The notes beneath the pieces were generated by a model. That model saw only the letters and a list, made by a program, of their open reading frames with translations, was not told where the DNA came from and did not search any database. DNA of 64,000 bases from Salinarimonas sp052380005 (GTDB lineage Bacteria; Pseudomonadota; Alphaproteobacteria; Rhizobiales; Beijerinckiaceae): assembly GCA_052380005.1 (NCBI GenBank), contig JBQTCJ010000009.1; one strand, given 5' to 3'. A program made the translations under genes and the position numbers. This document shows positions 7,639-18,725 of the stretch, piece after piece. Numbering within the stretch: the first letter of the stretch is position 1; the number at the start of each line of letters is the position of its first letter.

Positions 7639-8712
7639 TCAGTTAGGCAGCTGGGCGTCGATGCCCTGGACGTAGAAGTTCATGCCGAGGATCTGCCCGT
7701 CGGAGAGAACGCCGTCGCCCTCGCACGGCACCTCCGTGCCGTCCTGCGCCATGACGGGGCAGGTGAAGGGATGCAGCTCACCGGAGGCGATGGCGGCTTC
7801 GGTGGCCTCGGCCATGGCCTTCACGTCGTCCGGCATGTTCTTGTACTCGGACATCTCAACCATGCCGGAATCGATGCCGCCCCAGACGTCCTGCGACGCC
7901 CAGGTGCCGTCGAGCACGGCCTGGACTCGCTCGACATAGTAGTCGTTCCAGTTGTCGACGATGGCGGTGAGCTGCGCCTCGGGCGCGAAGCGCTCCATGT
8001 CCGAGGCCTGGCCGAAGCCGAGCGCGCCGCGGTCCGCGGCCGCCTGGAGCGGGGCGGGGCTGTCGGTGTGCTGGGTGATCACGTCGACGCCCTGGTCGAG
8101 CAGCGCGGTGGCGGCGTCCGCCTCGCGGGCGGGGTCGTACCAGGAATTCACCCACACGACCCGCAGCTCGATGTCCGGGTTGATGGACTGCGCGCCGAGC
8201 ATGAACGCGTTGATGCCGGCGATGACTTCCGGGATCGGGAAGGCGCCGACGTAGCCGATGACGCCGCTCTCGGACATCCGTGCCGCGATCTGGCCGATGA
8301 TGTAGCGGCCCTCGTGGAACTTCGCCGCGTAGGTGGCGAGGTTGTCGGCGCGCTTGTAGCCCGTCGCGTGCTCGAACTTCACGTCCGGATAGCGCTGCGC
8401 CACCGCGAGCGTCGGCTCCATGAAGCCGAAGGAGGTCGTGAAGATGATGTCGTGGCCGGTGCGGGCGAGCTGCTCGATGGCGCGCTCGGCGTCGGACTCC
8501 GGCACGCTCTCGACGAAGGTCGTCTCGACGCGGTCGCCGAAGGCGGCCTCGACGGCCTGGCGGCCCTGGTCGTGCTGGTAGGACCAGCCGTGGTCGCCCA
8601 CCGGGCCGACGTAGATGAAGCCGACCCTGGCGGTGTCCTGCTGCGCGACGGCAGCCGTCGCACCGATTGCGAGCGCCGCGACGGCGGCGATCAGCGAAGT
8701 CCCTGTCCTCAT
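7639..8712 (-). CDS. BMP family ABC transporter substrate-binding protein
   Basis: A 357-residue periplasmic solute-binding protein of the BMP/Med (PnrA-like) family, whose known members bind purine and other nucleosides. A signal peptide with cleavage after AVA (about residue 23) is clear, and GFIYVGPVGDHGWSYQHDQG at residues 31-50 is the family's ligand-site signature. There is no lipobox Cys, so it is free in the periplasm. It follows the permease genes and the BKACE gene on the same strand and is the binding component of the importer encoded at 9506-13091. The ligand could be a nucleoside or base. Confidence 0.9.
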   Translation of the reverse strand: MRTGTSLIAAVAALAIGATAAVAQQDTARVGFIYVGPVGDHGWSYQHDQGRQAVEAAFGDRVETTFVESVPESDAERAIEQLARTGHDIIFTTSFGFMEPTLAVAQRYPDVKFEHATGYKRADNLATYAAKFHEGRYIIGQIAARMSESGVIGYVGAFPIPEVIAGINAFMLGAQSINPDIELRVVWVNSWYDPAREADAATALLDQGVDVITQHTDSPAPLQAAADRGALGFGQASDMERFAPEAQLTAIVDNWNDYYVERVQAVLDGTWASQDVWGGIDSGMVEMSEYKNMPDDVKAMAEATEAAIASGELHPFTCPVMAQDGTEVPCEGDGVLSDGQILGMNFYVQGIDAQLPN

Positions 8713-8749
8713 GACGACCTCTTGTTCTGGGGGTAACCGACTTTGGCAC

Positions 8750-9490
8750 TCATCCCGCGACCGTGCAACGGCGGCGCGCCGCCTCGGCGAGCGCGGCGTT
8801 GCCGGGGGCGGGAGACCCGTCCGGCAGGACGAGCACGTCCTCGAGCCCGATGCGAAGATCGTGCCCGGCGCGCAGTGCGACGGGCAGGAGCGGCCAGAAG
8901 CCGGTGTCGAGCCCGTGCGAGAGGATCGGCCCCGACCAGCCGCCCTCGTCGAGCTCGGCGACCACGCCCTCGAAGGCGCCGAGCGCCGCGTCCGTGCCCT
9001 GCTCGGTGATCTCGACGAGCACGCGCAGCACCCGGTGCGCCCACGGTTCGTGCAGGAAGCGCGCGACGTCGCCGCGCGACCACAGGCCGGCCTCGATGCC
9101 GATGCCCATTTCCTGGGCGAGTGCCGCGACTTCGGGCGCGTCGTCCTCGGAAAGGTTGATCGAGACGTAGTCCGGCAGCACCCGCCAGCCCCGCATCGCC
9201 GAGATCCGCTCGGCGCCGCCGGGCGCGATCCAGGCGCCGGTGGAGACGCCGACGGGGATGCCGGGGCAGGCGGCGCGGATCGCGACGAGCGCCGCGGCGA
9301 CGGCCTCGCCCTCCAGCGTCTCGGCGCCCGCGGCGTCGCGCGGATGCACGTGCAGCGCACCGACCCCCGCCGCGACGACCGCCGCCGCATCGGCGGCGAG
9401 GTCCTCCGGCGTCAGCGGGATCGCGGGGTGCTCGGCGCGGCTGCGGGCGCCGTTGAGGGCGGCTTGGATCAGCGGCGTGCGCAAGAGCAT
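8750..9490 (-). CDS. BKACE family (3-keto-5-aminohexanoate cleavage enzyme-like) protein
   Basis: A 246-residue beta-keto acid cleavage enzyme (BKACE, formerly DUF849). The HVHPRD motif near residue 47 supplies two zinc-ligand His residues, and GVSTG near residue 80 is conserved in the family. The family condenses a beta-keto acid with acetyl-CoA to give acetoacetate and a CoA ester; this member's substrate is unknown. At 246 residues it is shorter than the usual 270-310. It lies between the importer permease and binding-protein genes with short gaps (15 and 37 bases), which implies that it acts on a compound the importer brings in or on a linked catabolite. Confidence 0.85.
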   Translation of the reverse strand: MLLRTPLIQAALNGARSRAEHPAIPLTPEDLAADAAAVVAAGVGALHVHPRDAAGAETLEGEAVAAALVAIRAACPGIPVGVSTGAWIAPGGAERISAMRGWRVLPDYVSINLSEDDAPEVAALAQEMGIGIEAGLWSRGDVARFLHEPWAHRVLRVLVEITEQGTDAALGAFEGVVAELDEGGWSGPILSHGLDTGFWPLLPVALRAGHDLRIGLEDVLVLPDGSPAPGNAALAEAARRRCTVAG

Positions 9491-9505
9491 GAGACGTCCC
9501 GTCCC

Positions 9506-10423
9506 CTACCGATCCGGCACGAACGGCGTCCCCAGGGACCCCGGCGCCCCCACGGCCCTCCCGCGGCGGATCGACAGCAGCACCAGCGCGAGGATCGTCG
9601 CGATGTAGGGCGCGGCGGCGAGGAGCTGGGAGGGGAGGGCGACCTGGGCGGCCTGGGCGTGGAGCTGGAGCACCGTCGCCGTGCCGAAGACGAGCGCGCC
9701 GACGAGCGCCCATGTCGGCCGCCACGCGGCGAAGACGACGAGGGCCACCGCGATCCAGCCGCGCCCCGCGGTCATGTTCGGCGACCAGAAGCGGGTGTAG
9801 ACGAGCGACAGGTAGGCGCCCGCCAGCCCGGCGCACAGCCCGCCGAAGATCACCGCCCAGACGCGCGTCTTCAGGACCGGCAGGCCGAGCGCGTGGGCGG
9901 AGACGTGGTTCTCGCCGATCGAGCGCAGGCGCAGGCCGGTGCGCGTGCGCGCCAGGAAGAAGGCGACGCCGGCGACGAGGCCGAAGGCGACGTAGACGAG
10001 CGGGTCCTGCGAGAACAGCGCGTGGCCGACGAGCGGGATCTCGGACAGGAAGGGAATCGGCCATTCCTCGACGCGCGGGCGCGTCTGCCCGACGAAGGGC
10101 GCGCCGATCAGGCCGGACAGGCCGAGCCCGAAGATCGTCAGCGCGAGCCCGGCGCCGACCTGGTTCGCCGCGAAGCCGAGCACCGCCAGCGCGAAGAGGG
10201 CGGCCATCAGCCCGCCCGCCAGCATGCCCATGGCGATGCCGGCGAGCGTCGAATCGAAGGTGAAGGCGGCGGCGAAGGCGCACACCGCGCCCATCGCCAT
10301 CATGCCCTCGACGCCGAGGTTGAGCACGCCCGCGCGCTCCGCCACGAGCTCGCCGATGGCGGCGATCAGGAGCGGCGTCGATGCGGCGACGATGGTGAAG
10401 AGGATGGCCTCGAACGTCGTCAT
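9506..10423 (-). CDS. ABC transporter permease, BMP-type nucleoside importer (second)
   Basis: A 305-residue inner-membrane permease of the BPD_transp_2 (branched-chain amino acid/sugar/nucleoside) family, with about eight hydrophobic segments and GELVAERAGVLNLGVEGMM at residues 24-42, the signature of the second permease in BMP-type importers. It overlaps the first permease gene by four bases (ATGA). Together with the permease at 10420, the double ATPase at 11499 and the BMP protein at 7639 it forms a complete importer. Confidence 0.92.
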   Translation of the reverse strand: MTTFEAILFTIVAASTPLLIAAIGELVAERAGVLNLGVEGMMAMGAVCAFAAAFTFDSTLAGIAMGMLAGGLMAALFALAVLGFAANQVGAGLALTIFGLGLSGLIGAPFVGQTRPRVEEWPIPFLSEIPLVGHALFSQDPLVYVAFGLVAGVAFFLARTRTGLRLRSIGENHVSAHALGLPVLKTRVWAVIFGGLCAGLAGAYLSLVYTRFWSPNMTAGRGWIAVALVVFAAWRPTWALVGALVFGTATVLQLHAQAAQVALPSQLLAAAPYIATILALVLLSIRRGRAVGAPGSLGTPFVPDR

Positions 10424-11498
10424 GCGCGCGCCCCCGCCTGTCTCACGAGCCTCGGCCGATAGCTCACCAGCGCATCCGCCGTGAGCACGCACAGGAGGAC
10501 GAGGCCCTGGAAGGCGACCGTGAGGTCGAAGGGCAGGCGCAGCAGGATCTGCGCGTTCTCGCCGCCGATGAAGGTGAGCGCCAGCACCAGCCCCGCGGCG
10601 AGGATGCCCCAGGGGTTCAGCCGTCCGAGGAACGCCACCGTGATCGCCGTGAAGCCGTAGCCGGGCGAGATGTCCGGCAGCACGCGCCCGATCTGGCCCG
10701 ACACCTCGGCTATCCCGGCGAGCCCGGCGAGCCCTCCCGAGATCAGGAAGACGATCAGCGTCGTGCGCCTCGCGTCGAAGCCCGCGAAGCGCGCGGCGCG
10801 CGGCGCGTCGCCGGTGAGCTTGAGGCGGTAGCCGAAGAGCGTGCGGCCGAGCACGACGGCGGTGATCACGACCGCGATCACCGCGAAGACGACGCCGACG
10901 TGCACCCGGTCGAGGCCCGGGATCTCGGGCAGGCGCGCCGCGCTCTCGAACACGACCGATTGCGGGAAGTTGAAGCCGCCGGGGTCGCGCCAGGGGCCGC
11001 GGGCGAGCCAGTCGAGGAACAGCTCGGCGACGTAGACGAGGAAGAGCGAGGTGAGGATCTCGCTCACGCCGAAGCGCACCTTCAGGAAGGCGGGAACCGC
11101 TCCCCAGGCTGCGCCGCCGACGATGCCGGCGAGCATCATCGCGGGCAGGAGCCAGGGGCCGGGATCGCTGCCGTGGGTGGCGAGCGCCAGCGCCGAGCCG
11201 GCGATGCCGCCCATCACGAATTGCCCCTCCGCGCCGATGTTCCAGAGGCCCGCGCGGAAGCAGTAGGACAGGCCGATGGCGATCAGGATCAGCGGCGTCG
11301 CCTTCACCAGCATGGCGCGCAGCGACCAGGGGTCGCCGAGCGGCTGGAGGATGTAGACCTCGAAGGCCGAGACCGGCGACTTGCCCATCAGCGCCACGAC
11401 GAGCCCGGCGATCAGGAAGGCGACGACGAGCGCGGCCAGCGGCGCCAGCGCGCGGGCCACCGGCGACGGATCGGAGCGGGGGATCAGCTCGATGCGCA

Positions 11499-11499
<1 letters not shown>
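10420..11499 (-). CDS. ABC transporter permease, BMP-type nucleoside importer (first)
   Basis: A 359-residue permease paired with the one at 9506. It has an N-terminal helix (ALAPLAALVVAFLIAGLVVA), then FRAGLWNIGAEGQFVMG near residue 81, the family's cytoplasmic-loop signature, and many further hydrophobic segments. It shares one base with the ATPase gene (TGATG) and four with the next permease, so the three are tightly coupled. Together they would move a nucleoside or base across the inner membrane. Confidence 0.92.
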
Positions 11500-13091
<1,592 letters not shown>

Positions 13092-13104
13092 GGTCGTGGC
13101 GATC

Positions 13105-14082
13105 TCAGGGCGTGAGGACGGTGGCGCCGGTGGTCTTGCGCCCTTCGAGCGCGCGATGCACGTCGCCGACGTCGGCGAGCGCCGCGCGGGCGTGGACCGG
13201 GATCTCGACGGCGCCGCTCGCGACGACGTCGAACAGGTCCTGCGCGGTCGCGACGAGGTCGTCGCGCGCGGCGACGTAGGTGAACAGCGTCGGCCGCGTG
13301 GCGAAGAGCGAGCCCTTCTGGGCGAGGAGCCCTATGTCGAAGGCCTCGATCTTGCCCGACGCCGAGCCGTAGCTCGCGAACATCCCGAGCGGGGCGAGGC
13401 AGTCGAGCGAGCCGGGGAAGGTCGCCTTGCCGACGCCGTCGTAGACGACCTGGCACTTGGCGCCCTTCGTGATCTCCGCGACGCGCTCGGGGAAGCTCTC
13501 CTTGGAATAGTCGATGACGTGGTCGCAGCCCTTGGCGCGGGCGAGCTCGCCCTTCTCGGCCGAGCCGACCGTGCCGATCACGGTGGCGCCGAGGTGCTTG
13601 GCCCATTGCACCAGGATGAGCCCGACGCCGCCGGCGGCGGCGTGCACGAGCACGGTGTCCCCCGCCTTCACGCGATAGGTGCGCCGCAGCAGGTATTGCG
13701 CCGTCATGCCCTTGAGCATCATCGCGGCGGCCTGCTCGTCCGTGATCGCGTCCGGCACCCTCACGAGCCGGTCGGCGTCGATCAGCCGTGCCTGCGCATA
13801 GGCGCCGAGCCCCGCCGCGTAGGCGACGCGGTCGCCGGGGGCGAGGTCGCTCACCCCCTCTCCGACGGCCTCGACCACGCCCGCGCCCTCGTTGCCGGGC
13901 GTGAAGGGCAGGGGAGCCGGGTAGGCGCCGGTGCGGAAGTAGACGTCGATGAAGTTGACGCCGATCGCCGTGTGCCGCACGCGCACCTGGCCCGGCCCGG
14001 GGGCGCCGATCTCGACGTCCTCGAGCGCCATCACCTCCGGCCCGCCCACGGCATGAATCCGAATCGCCTTCGTCATCGACAC
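13105..14082 (-). CDS. Quinone oxidoreductase (zeta-crystallin-like MDR)
   Basis: A 325-residue NADPH:quinone oxidoreductase-type medium-chain dehydrogenase. The N-terminal GroES-like half has GVNFIDVYFRTG near residue 43, and the Rossmann half has VHAAAGGVGLILVQWAKHLGA near residue 145, with AAAGGVG replacing the classical GxGxxG as in the quinone oxidoreductase branch. No zinc-ligand Cys cluster is seen, as expected for that branch. It is 13 bases upstream of the ABC ATPase gene, so it may be the first gene of the importer operon. The start could be either of two Met codons (positions 1 or 3). Confidence 0.9.
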   Translation of the reverse strand: MSMTKAIRIHAVGGPEVMALEDVEIGAPGPGQVRVRHTAIGVNFIDVYFRTGAYPAPLPFTPGNEGAGVVEAVGEGVSDLAPGDRVAYAAGLGAYAQARLIDADRLVRVPDAITDEQAAAMMLKGMTAQYLLRRTYRVKAGDTVLVHAAAGGVGLILVQWAKHLGATVIGTVGSAEKGELARAKGCDHVIDYSKESFPERVAEITKGAKCQVVYDGVGKATFPGSLDCLAPLGMFASYGSASGKIEAFDIGLLAQKGSLFATRPTLFTYVAARDDLVATAQDLFDVVASGAVEIPVHARAALADVGDVHRALEGRKTTGATVLTP

Positions 14083-14217
14083 GATCTCCTCGTTCCTCCG
14101 CGATCATAGGGAGGGGGCGGGCTGCGCGGCAATGCCGAAGCGGACGGGCCGCACGACGCACCTGCGAAAGACGCAGCTGTCGTGCCATGATGCCTGCGAG
14201 AAGGGGGAGCTCGGCCG

Positions 14218-15924
14218 ATGCGCATGATCGAGCCTCGGGGCGCCGCTGAGGCGTCCTGGCCGCGGGACTTCACGCCCAAGCTCGTGACCGTGCTGCGCGA
14301 GGGCTACGGGCGTGCGGCGCTCGGGCGAGACGCGCTCGCCGGGCTCACGGTCGCGATCGTGGCCCTGCCGCTCTCGATGGCGATCGCCATCGCGTCCGGC
14401 GCGAGCCCCGAGAGCGGGCTGTACGCCGCCATCGTGGGCGGCGCGATCGTCTCGGCGCTCGGCGGCTCGCGCTACCAGATCGGCGGACCGGCGGGCGCCT
14501 TCATCGTCCTCGTCGCGGCCATCATCGCGCGCCACGGCTACGACGGGTTCCTGCTGGCGACGATGATCGCGGGCGTGATCCTCGTCGCCCTCGGCGCACT
14601 CAGGCTCGGCACCTACATCCGCTACATCCCCCATCCCGTGATCGTCGGCTTCACGGCCGGGATCGCGGCGATCATCTTCGTGAGCCAGCTCGAGGACCTG
14701 CTGGGCATCACCCTCGCGGGGCCGGCGCCCGGACCGGTGCTCGACAAGCTCGCCGTCCTCGCGGAGGCGGCGGGGAGCGCGAGCCCTCTCGCGATCGCGC
14801 TCTCGGCGGCCACGATCGCGGTCATCCTCGGCGTCAAGCGGCTGCGGCCCACCGCGCCCGGCATGCTGATCGCGGTGGCGCTCGCGGCGGCGGCGACGGC
14901 TGCGCTCGACCTGCCGGTCGAGACGATCGGCACGCGCTTCGGGGGCATCCCGAGCGGCCTGCCGGCGCCGGCACTGCCGGCGGTGTCCTGGGAGCGGGTG
15001 ATCGAGGTCCTGCCGGACGCCTTCGCCATCGCGCTGCTCGGCGGCATCGAATCGTTGCTCTCGGCGGTGGTGGCCGACGGCATGAGCGGCCGGCGGCACC
15101 GCTCGAACATGGAGCTCGTAGCGCAGGGCGCGGCCAACATCGGCTCGGCGCTGTTCGGCGGCCTGTGCGTCACGGGCACGATCGCGCGGACGGCGACGAA
15201 CGTGCGCTCGGGCGCGGTGGGGCCGGTGGCCGGCATCCTGCACGCCGGCTTCCTGCTCGGCTTCATGGTGGTCGCCGCGCCGCTCGCTTCCTACGTGCCC
15301 CTCGCCGCCCTCGCGGGGGTGCTCGTTCTCGTCGCCTGGAACATGGCCGAGAAGCACGAGTTCGCGGCCATCCTGCGCCGCTCGCGCTCCGAGGCCGTGG
15401 TGCTGCTCGCGACCTTCCTCGTCGTGGTGTTCCGGGATCTCACCGAGGGCATCCTCGTCGGCGTCGTGCTCGGCGCCTTCGTGTTCATGCACCGCATGGC
15501 GACGATGGTGGGCGTCGAGGGCGAGACGGGTGATGCCCCCGACGTCCCGCCCGACGAGAGCGAGACCGCGAGCGGGCGCGACGTGATGGTCTACCGCTTC
15601 ACGGGACCGCTCTTCTTCGCCGCGTCCTCGACGGTCGCCGCCGCGCTCGAGCGGATCGGGCGGGTGCCGCCGGCCGTGGTGCTCGACCTCTCCGCGGTTC
15701 CGCTCGTCGATTCGTCCGCGGCGCACGAGCTCGCGAGCTTCGTCTCGCGGGTGCGCGGGCGTGGCGCGCTCGTGATCGTCGCCGGCGCGCGCCCGGAGCT
15801 GCGCCGCTTCCTCGCCCGCGTCGGGCTCAAGCCGCCGGTGGTGCGCTACGCCGCGAGCGTCGCCGCCGCGCGGGCGGACGCCGAGCGCGCGCTCAGGTCC
15901 TCCCCGAGCGACCGCCCCGGTTGA
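14218..15924 (+). CDS. SulP family anion transporter with STAS domain
   Basis: A 568-residue inner-membrane transporter of the SulP/SLC26 family (sulfate, bicarbonate or other anions). The transmembrane part covers about residues 30-430, with ALPLSMAIAIASGASPESGL near residue 47 and the QIGGPAGAFIVLVA segment near residue 86, both typical. The cytosolic STAS domain at about residues 460-560 contains VVLDLSAVPLVDSSAAHEL. The final 32 bases overlap tail-to-tail with the opposite-strand gene at 15893. The substrate cannot be told from sequence. Confidence 0.92.
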   Translation: MRMIEPRGAAEASWPRDFTPKLVTVLREGYGRAALGRDALAGLTVAIVALPLSMAIAIASGASPESGLYAAIVGGAIVSALGGSRYQIGGPAGAFIVLVAAIIARHGYDGFLLATMIAGVILVALGALRLGTYIRYIPHPVIVGFTAGIAAIIFVSQLEDLLGITLAGPAPGPVLDKLAVLAEAAGSASPLAIALSAATIAVILGVKRLRPTAPGMLIAVALAAAATAALDLPVETIGTRFGGIPSGLPAPALPAVSWERVIEVLPDAFAIALLGGIESLLSAVVADGMSGRRHRSNMELVAQGAANIGSALFGGLCVTGTIARTATNVRSGAVGPVAGILHAGFLLGFMVVAAPLASYVPLAALAGVLVLVAWNMAEKHEFAAILRRSRSEAVVLLATFLVVVFRDLTEGILVGVVLGAFVFMHRMATMVGVEGETGDAPDVPPDESETASGRDVMVYRFTGPLFFAASSTVAAALERIGRVPPAVVLDLSAVPLVDSSAAHELASFVSRVRGRGALVIVAGARPELRRFLARVGLKPPVVRYAASVAAARADAERALRSSPSDRPG

Positions 15925-16999
15925 TGAGCGCGAAGACCGGCCCCGCACCGGCCATGACGAGGACGATGCGGATGATGTGATGGGCCGCGACGAAGGCGAC
16001 CTCCGTCTGCACGGCGATGGCGACGAGGCTCATCTCCGCGAGCCCGCCGGGGGAATAGGCGAGGATCAGCGGCACCGTGCCGAGCCCCATGATCCGCCCC
16101 ACCACGCTCGCGAAGGCGAGCGTCAGCGCCAGAAGGATCACGGTCGAGCCGACGGAGAGGACGAGGATGCGCAGGATCTCGCGCGGCGGGGTGCCGAGGA
16201 AGCGCGCGCCGATCGTCACGCCGAGCACGACCTGTGCGCCCGCGACGATCTCCACCGGCGGGCGGAAGTCGCTCACCCCCGTCACGTGCACGGCGGCGCT
16301 GACCAGCATCGGGCCGAGCAGCACCTTGGCGGGGAGCCGCAGAACGTGGCCGAGGAAGGTGCCCACGAGGCCGCAGACCAGGATCCAGGCTTCCGCCGAC
16401 AGCGGCGCGTCGAGCACCGAGGGACCCGCCGCCGGGCGCGCGCCCAGTGCCACGCCCTCGACCCATTGGACGAGGAAGGGCAGCGTCATGACGACGAGCA
16501 GGATGCGCGCGGAGTGGATGAGCGCGATCGTGCGCCCGTCACCGCCCTTCGCCTCGCCGACGATCACCATCTCGACGAGCCCGCCGGGCATGCCGGAGAA
16601 GTAGGCGGTCACCGGATCGAAGCGCGCGACGACGCGGAAGTAGGTCACGACGACGAGGCCCGAGACGGCGACGAAGGCGGCGAGCCCGATGGTCGAGATC
16701 ACCCACTCGTCGAGGCGCCCGATCACGTCCGGCGTGAAGGCGGCGCCGAGCAGCACGCCGATGACCGCGCTCATCGGCGGGCGCACGACCGGCGGCGCCG
16801 AGATCGGCGCGCGTACGAGGGCCGCGAGCGTGCAGACCGTCATCGGCCCGAGCATCCAGGGCAGCGGCAGGCCGGCTCTGAAGAAGAGGTACCCGCCGAT
16901 CGTGCCGAGCACGAGGGCCGCGAGGAAGCGCGCGTAGGGGAAGCGCGACGGCGCCATCTCGGCGAAGCCGCTGCGAAGCTCGCCGAGGAAGCTGCCCAC
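15893..16999 (-). CDS. AbrB family (PF05145) membrane protein
   Basis: A 368-residue integral membrane protein of the family often mislabelled ammonia monooxygenase or AbrB regulator. It consists of two homologous halves, each with GLPLPWMLGPM-like or LPAKVLLGPMLV segments and a conserved SGMPGG or YSPGGLAEM motif (near residues 135 and 310). About ten helices are visible. Function is unproven; transport has been suggested for relatives. It lies downstream of puuD on the same strand with a 135-base gap. Confidence 0.85.
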   Translation of the reverse strand: MGSFLGELRSGFAEMAPSRFPYARFLAALVLGTIGGYLFFRAGLPLPWMLGPMTVCTLAALVRAPISAPPVVRPPMSAVIGVLLGAAFTPDVIGRLDEWVISTIGLAAFVAVSGLVVVTYFRVVARFDPVTAYFSGMPGGLVEMVIVGEAKGGDGRTIALIHSARILLVVMTLPFLVQWVEGVALGARPAAGPSVLDAPLSAEAWILVCGLVGTFLGHVLRLPAKVLLGPMLVSAAVHVTGVSDFRPPVEIVAGAQVVLGVTIGARFLGTPPREILRILVLSVGSTVILLALTLAFASVVGRIMGLGTVPLILAYSPGGLAEMSLVAIAVQTEVAFVAAHHIIRIVLVMAGAGPVFALINRGGRSGRT

Positions 17000-17134
17000 C
17001 CGTGTCTCTCCCTGTCGCGCCCGCGTGCGTCATCCACCCGCCCGACCCTCTAGCGGAGCCGCCGGCGGAACGCACCCTATCGGAGTGCCCTTGCGGAAGG
17101 GGCATGCACTCGATGCAAGGCTCGGGCCGGCGTC

Positions 17135-18355
17135 TCAGCGCGCCGCCACCTCCTCCAGCCACGCGGCGACGAGGCGGCGCTCGTCCGGCGTCATGCCGGT
17201 GATGTTGTTGGGCGGCATCGCGTCGGTGAGGACCGACTGCGCGCGGATCGCGCCGGCGTGGCGCAGGATGTCCTCGGGGCTCTCGAACCGCATGCCCTTG
17301 GGCGCCGAGGCGAGGCCCGGCCAGGCGGGCTCGGTGGCGTGGCACATGGCGCAGCGCCCCTGGACGACGAGCATGGCCTCCTGGAAGGCGGCCGTCTGCG
17401 CCTCCGGCCGATCGGCGCCGGCATTCCAGTCCACCGTCGCGAAGCTCGGCCGCCCGGCGACCGAGAGGAAGGCCGCGATCGCGAGTGCCGCCGCCGCCCC
17501 GCCCCAGGTCCACCAGACGTAGCCCTTGCCGGCGTGCATCGTGTTGAAGAAGTGCCGCACGAGTGCGCCCGCGACGATCACCATGGCGACGATCGCTGGG
17601 GCGTACGCGCTCGTCCACGCGAGCGGGTAGTGCGTGCCGAGCATCAGGAACAGCACCGGCAGGGTGAGGTAGTTGTTGTGCAGAGAGCGCTGCTTGGCCT
17701 GCTTGCCGAGCGCCGGATCGGGCTCGCGCCCGGCCATCAGGTCGGCGACGACGATTTTCTGGTTGGGGATGATGACGAGGAAGACGGAGGCGGACATCCA
17801 GGTCGCGATCATCGCGCCCGTGTGCAGGAAGGCGGCGCGATCCGAGAAGACCTGCAGGAAGGCCACGTTCATCGCGATGATGAAGGCGAACAGCACCACA
17901 CCCAGCGCGACGTCGTTGCGCCCGAGCGGCGACTTGCACAGCCCGTCGTAGACGAGCCAGGAGAGCGCCAGCGCGCCGATGCCCACGAGCGCCGCCTGCC
18001 AGGGCGCGAGCGCGAGCTTCTCCGGGTCGACGGTGTAGAGGTCCGCCTGGACGTAGTAGATCCACACCAGCAGGAAGAAGCCCGTCAGCCAGGTGGCGTA
18101 GCTCTCCCACTTGAACCAGGTCAGTTCCCTCGGCAGCTCCGGGGGCGCGACGAGGTACTTCTGCATGCGGTAGAAGCCGCCGCCGTGCACCTGCCAGGTC
18201 TCGCCTCCCACGCCCTTCGGCAGCCCGTCGCGCTTCCTCAGCGAGAGGTCGAGCGCGATGAAGTAGAAGGACGAGCCGATCCAGGCGACGGCGGCGATGA
18301 CGTGGATCCAGCGGCCGAGCTGGCTCGCCCATTCGGTGGTGACGGCGTCGATCAT
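17135..18355 (-). CDS. puuD: Membrane-bound urate hydroxylase (PuuD-type) with cytochrome c domain
   Basis: A 406-residue protein of the PuuD family, a membrane urate hydroxylase that oxidises urate to 5-hydroxyisourate and passes electrons to its own c-type heme. Eight or so helices fill residues 1-310 (HVIAAVAWIGSSFYFIALD at the start is typical). The C-terminal domain has one heme-binding CAMCH at residues 335-339 and a likely axial Met380 in DAMPPNN. It fits purine breakdown and may link to the nucleoside/base importer at 7.6-13.1 kb, though three other genes lie between. The start ATG at 18355 sits in a divergent region shared with the leader ORF at 18528. Confidence 0.9.
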   Translation of the reverse strand: MIDAVTTEWASQLGRWIHVIAAVAWIGSSFYFIALDLSLRKRDGLPKGVGGETWQVHGGGFYRMQKYLVAPPELPRELTWFKWESYATWLTGFFLLVWIYYVQADLYTVDPEKLALAPWQAALVGIGALALSWLVYDGLCKSPLGRNDVALGVVLFAFIIAMNVAFLQVFSDRAAFLHTGAMIATWMSASVFLVIIPNQKIVVADLMAGREPDPALGKQAKQRSLHNNYLTLPVLFLMLGTHYPLAWTSAYAPAIVAMVIVAGALVRHFFNTMHAGKGYVWWTWGGAAAALAIAAFLSVAGRPSFATVDWNAGADRPEAQTAAFQEAMLVVQGRCAMCHATEPAWPGLASAPKGMRFESPEDILRHAGAIRAQSVLTDAMPPNNITGMTPDERRLVAAWLEEVAAR

Positions 18356-18462
18356 GGCGGTGCTGCGCTGCGGTACGGGAGAGGCGAGCCTAGAGAAGCG
18401 GCGCGCGCGGGGGAAGTGGGCGTTTTCGCGCGCGGACGTCGTCGCGCGCCGACAGAGGTGTC

Positions 18463-18491
18463 TTGCCCTCCGCCGCGGCCTCGTGTAGGAC
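18463..18491 (+). promoter_or_regulatory. Candidate promoter for leader ORF and ABC exporter
   Basis: TTGCCC (18463-18468), a 17-base spacer, then TAGGAC (18486-18491). A start near 18498 would leave about 30 bases before the leader ORF. The -35 is good and the -10 is imperfect. Confidence 0.4.
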
Positions 18492-18527
18492 GACCTCCGT
18501 TGAAACCTGACGGATCGGGAGGTGCGC

Positions 18528-18602
18528 ATGGACATGTGCAACATCATCCTCCCGGCGCTGCCGTCGATGGATCGAGTCTTCCGGGACCGCATCCCTCGCT
18601 GA
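18528..18602 (+). CDS. Candidate 24-codon leader peptide upstream of ABC exporter
   Basis: A short ORF begins MDMCNIILPALP and ends RDRIPR. It has a strong ribosome-binding site (GGGAGG five bases before the ATG) and two further in-frame Met codons. It is the only feature with a good ribosome-binding site in the 370 bases between puuD and the ABC exporter, and it is followed by two hairpins before the exporter start. This layout fits translation-coupled attenuation, but no regulatory codon run is obvious. I do not recognise the peptide, and chance cannot be excluded. Confidence 0.5.
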   Translation: MDMCNIILPALPSMDRVFRDRIPR

Positions 18603-18608
18603 GCCCGC

Positions 18609-18634
18609 GCCGGACCGCGGACCGCGTGTCCGGC
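18609..18634 (+). promoter_or_regulatory. Hairpin just after leader ORF
   Basis: GCCGGAC (18609-18615) pairs with GTCCGGC (18628-18634) around a 12-base loop that includes a GGACCGC repeat. It begins six bases after the leader stop codon, the usual place for a structure sensitive to ribosome position. No T-run follows, so intrinsic termination is doubtful. Confidence 0.4.
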
Positions 18635-18696
18635 CACTCTCTTCGCAGCACGAATCCGAATCCCGGGCGGCGCGCCTCGCGCCCGCCTCGTCCGTC

Positions 18697-18717
18697 AGGA
18701 GCCGGCCCCGCGGCCGG
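18697..18717 (+). promoter_or_regulatory. Shine-Dalgarno plus spacer hairpin of ABC exporter
   Basis: AGGAG at 18697-18701 is directly followed by CCGGCC-CCGC-GGCCGG (18702-18717), and eight bases then lead to the ATG at 18726. Unfolded, the spacing of 24 bases is too long; with the hairpin folded it becomes about eight. This looks like a structured-spacer ribosome-binding site. Confidence 0.45.
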
Positions 18718-18725
18718 ATGCATCG

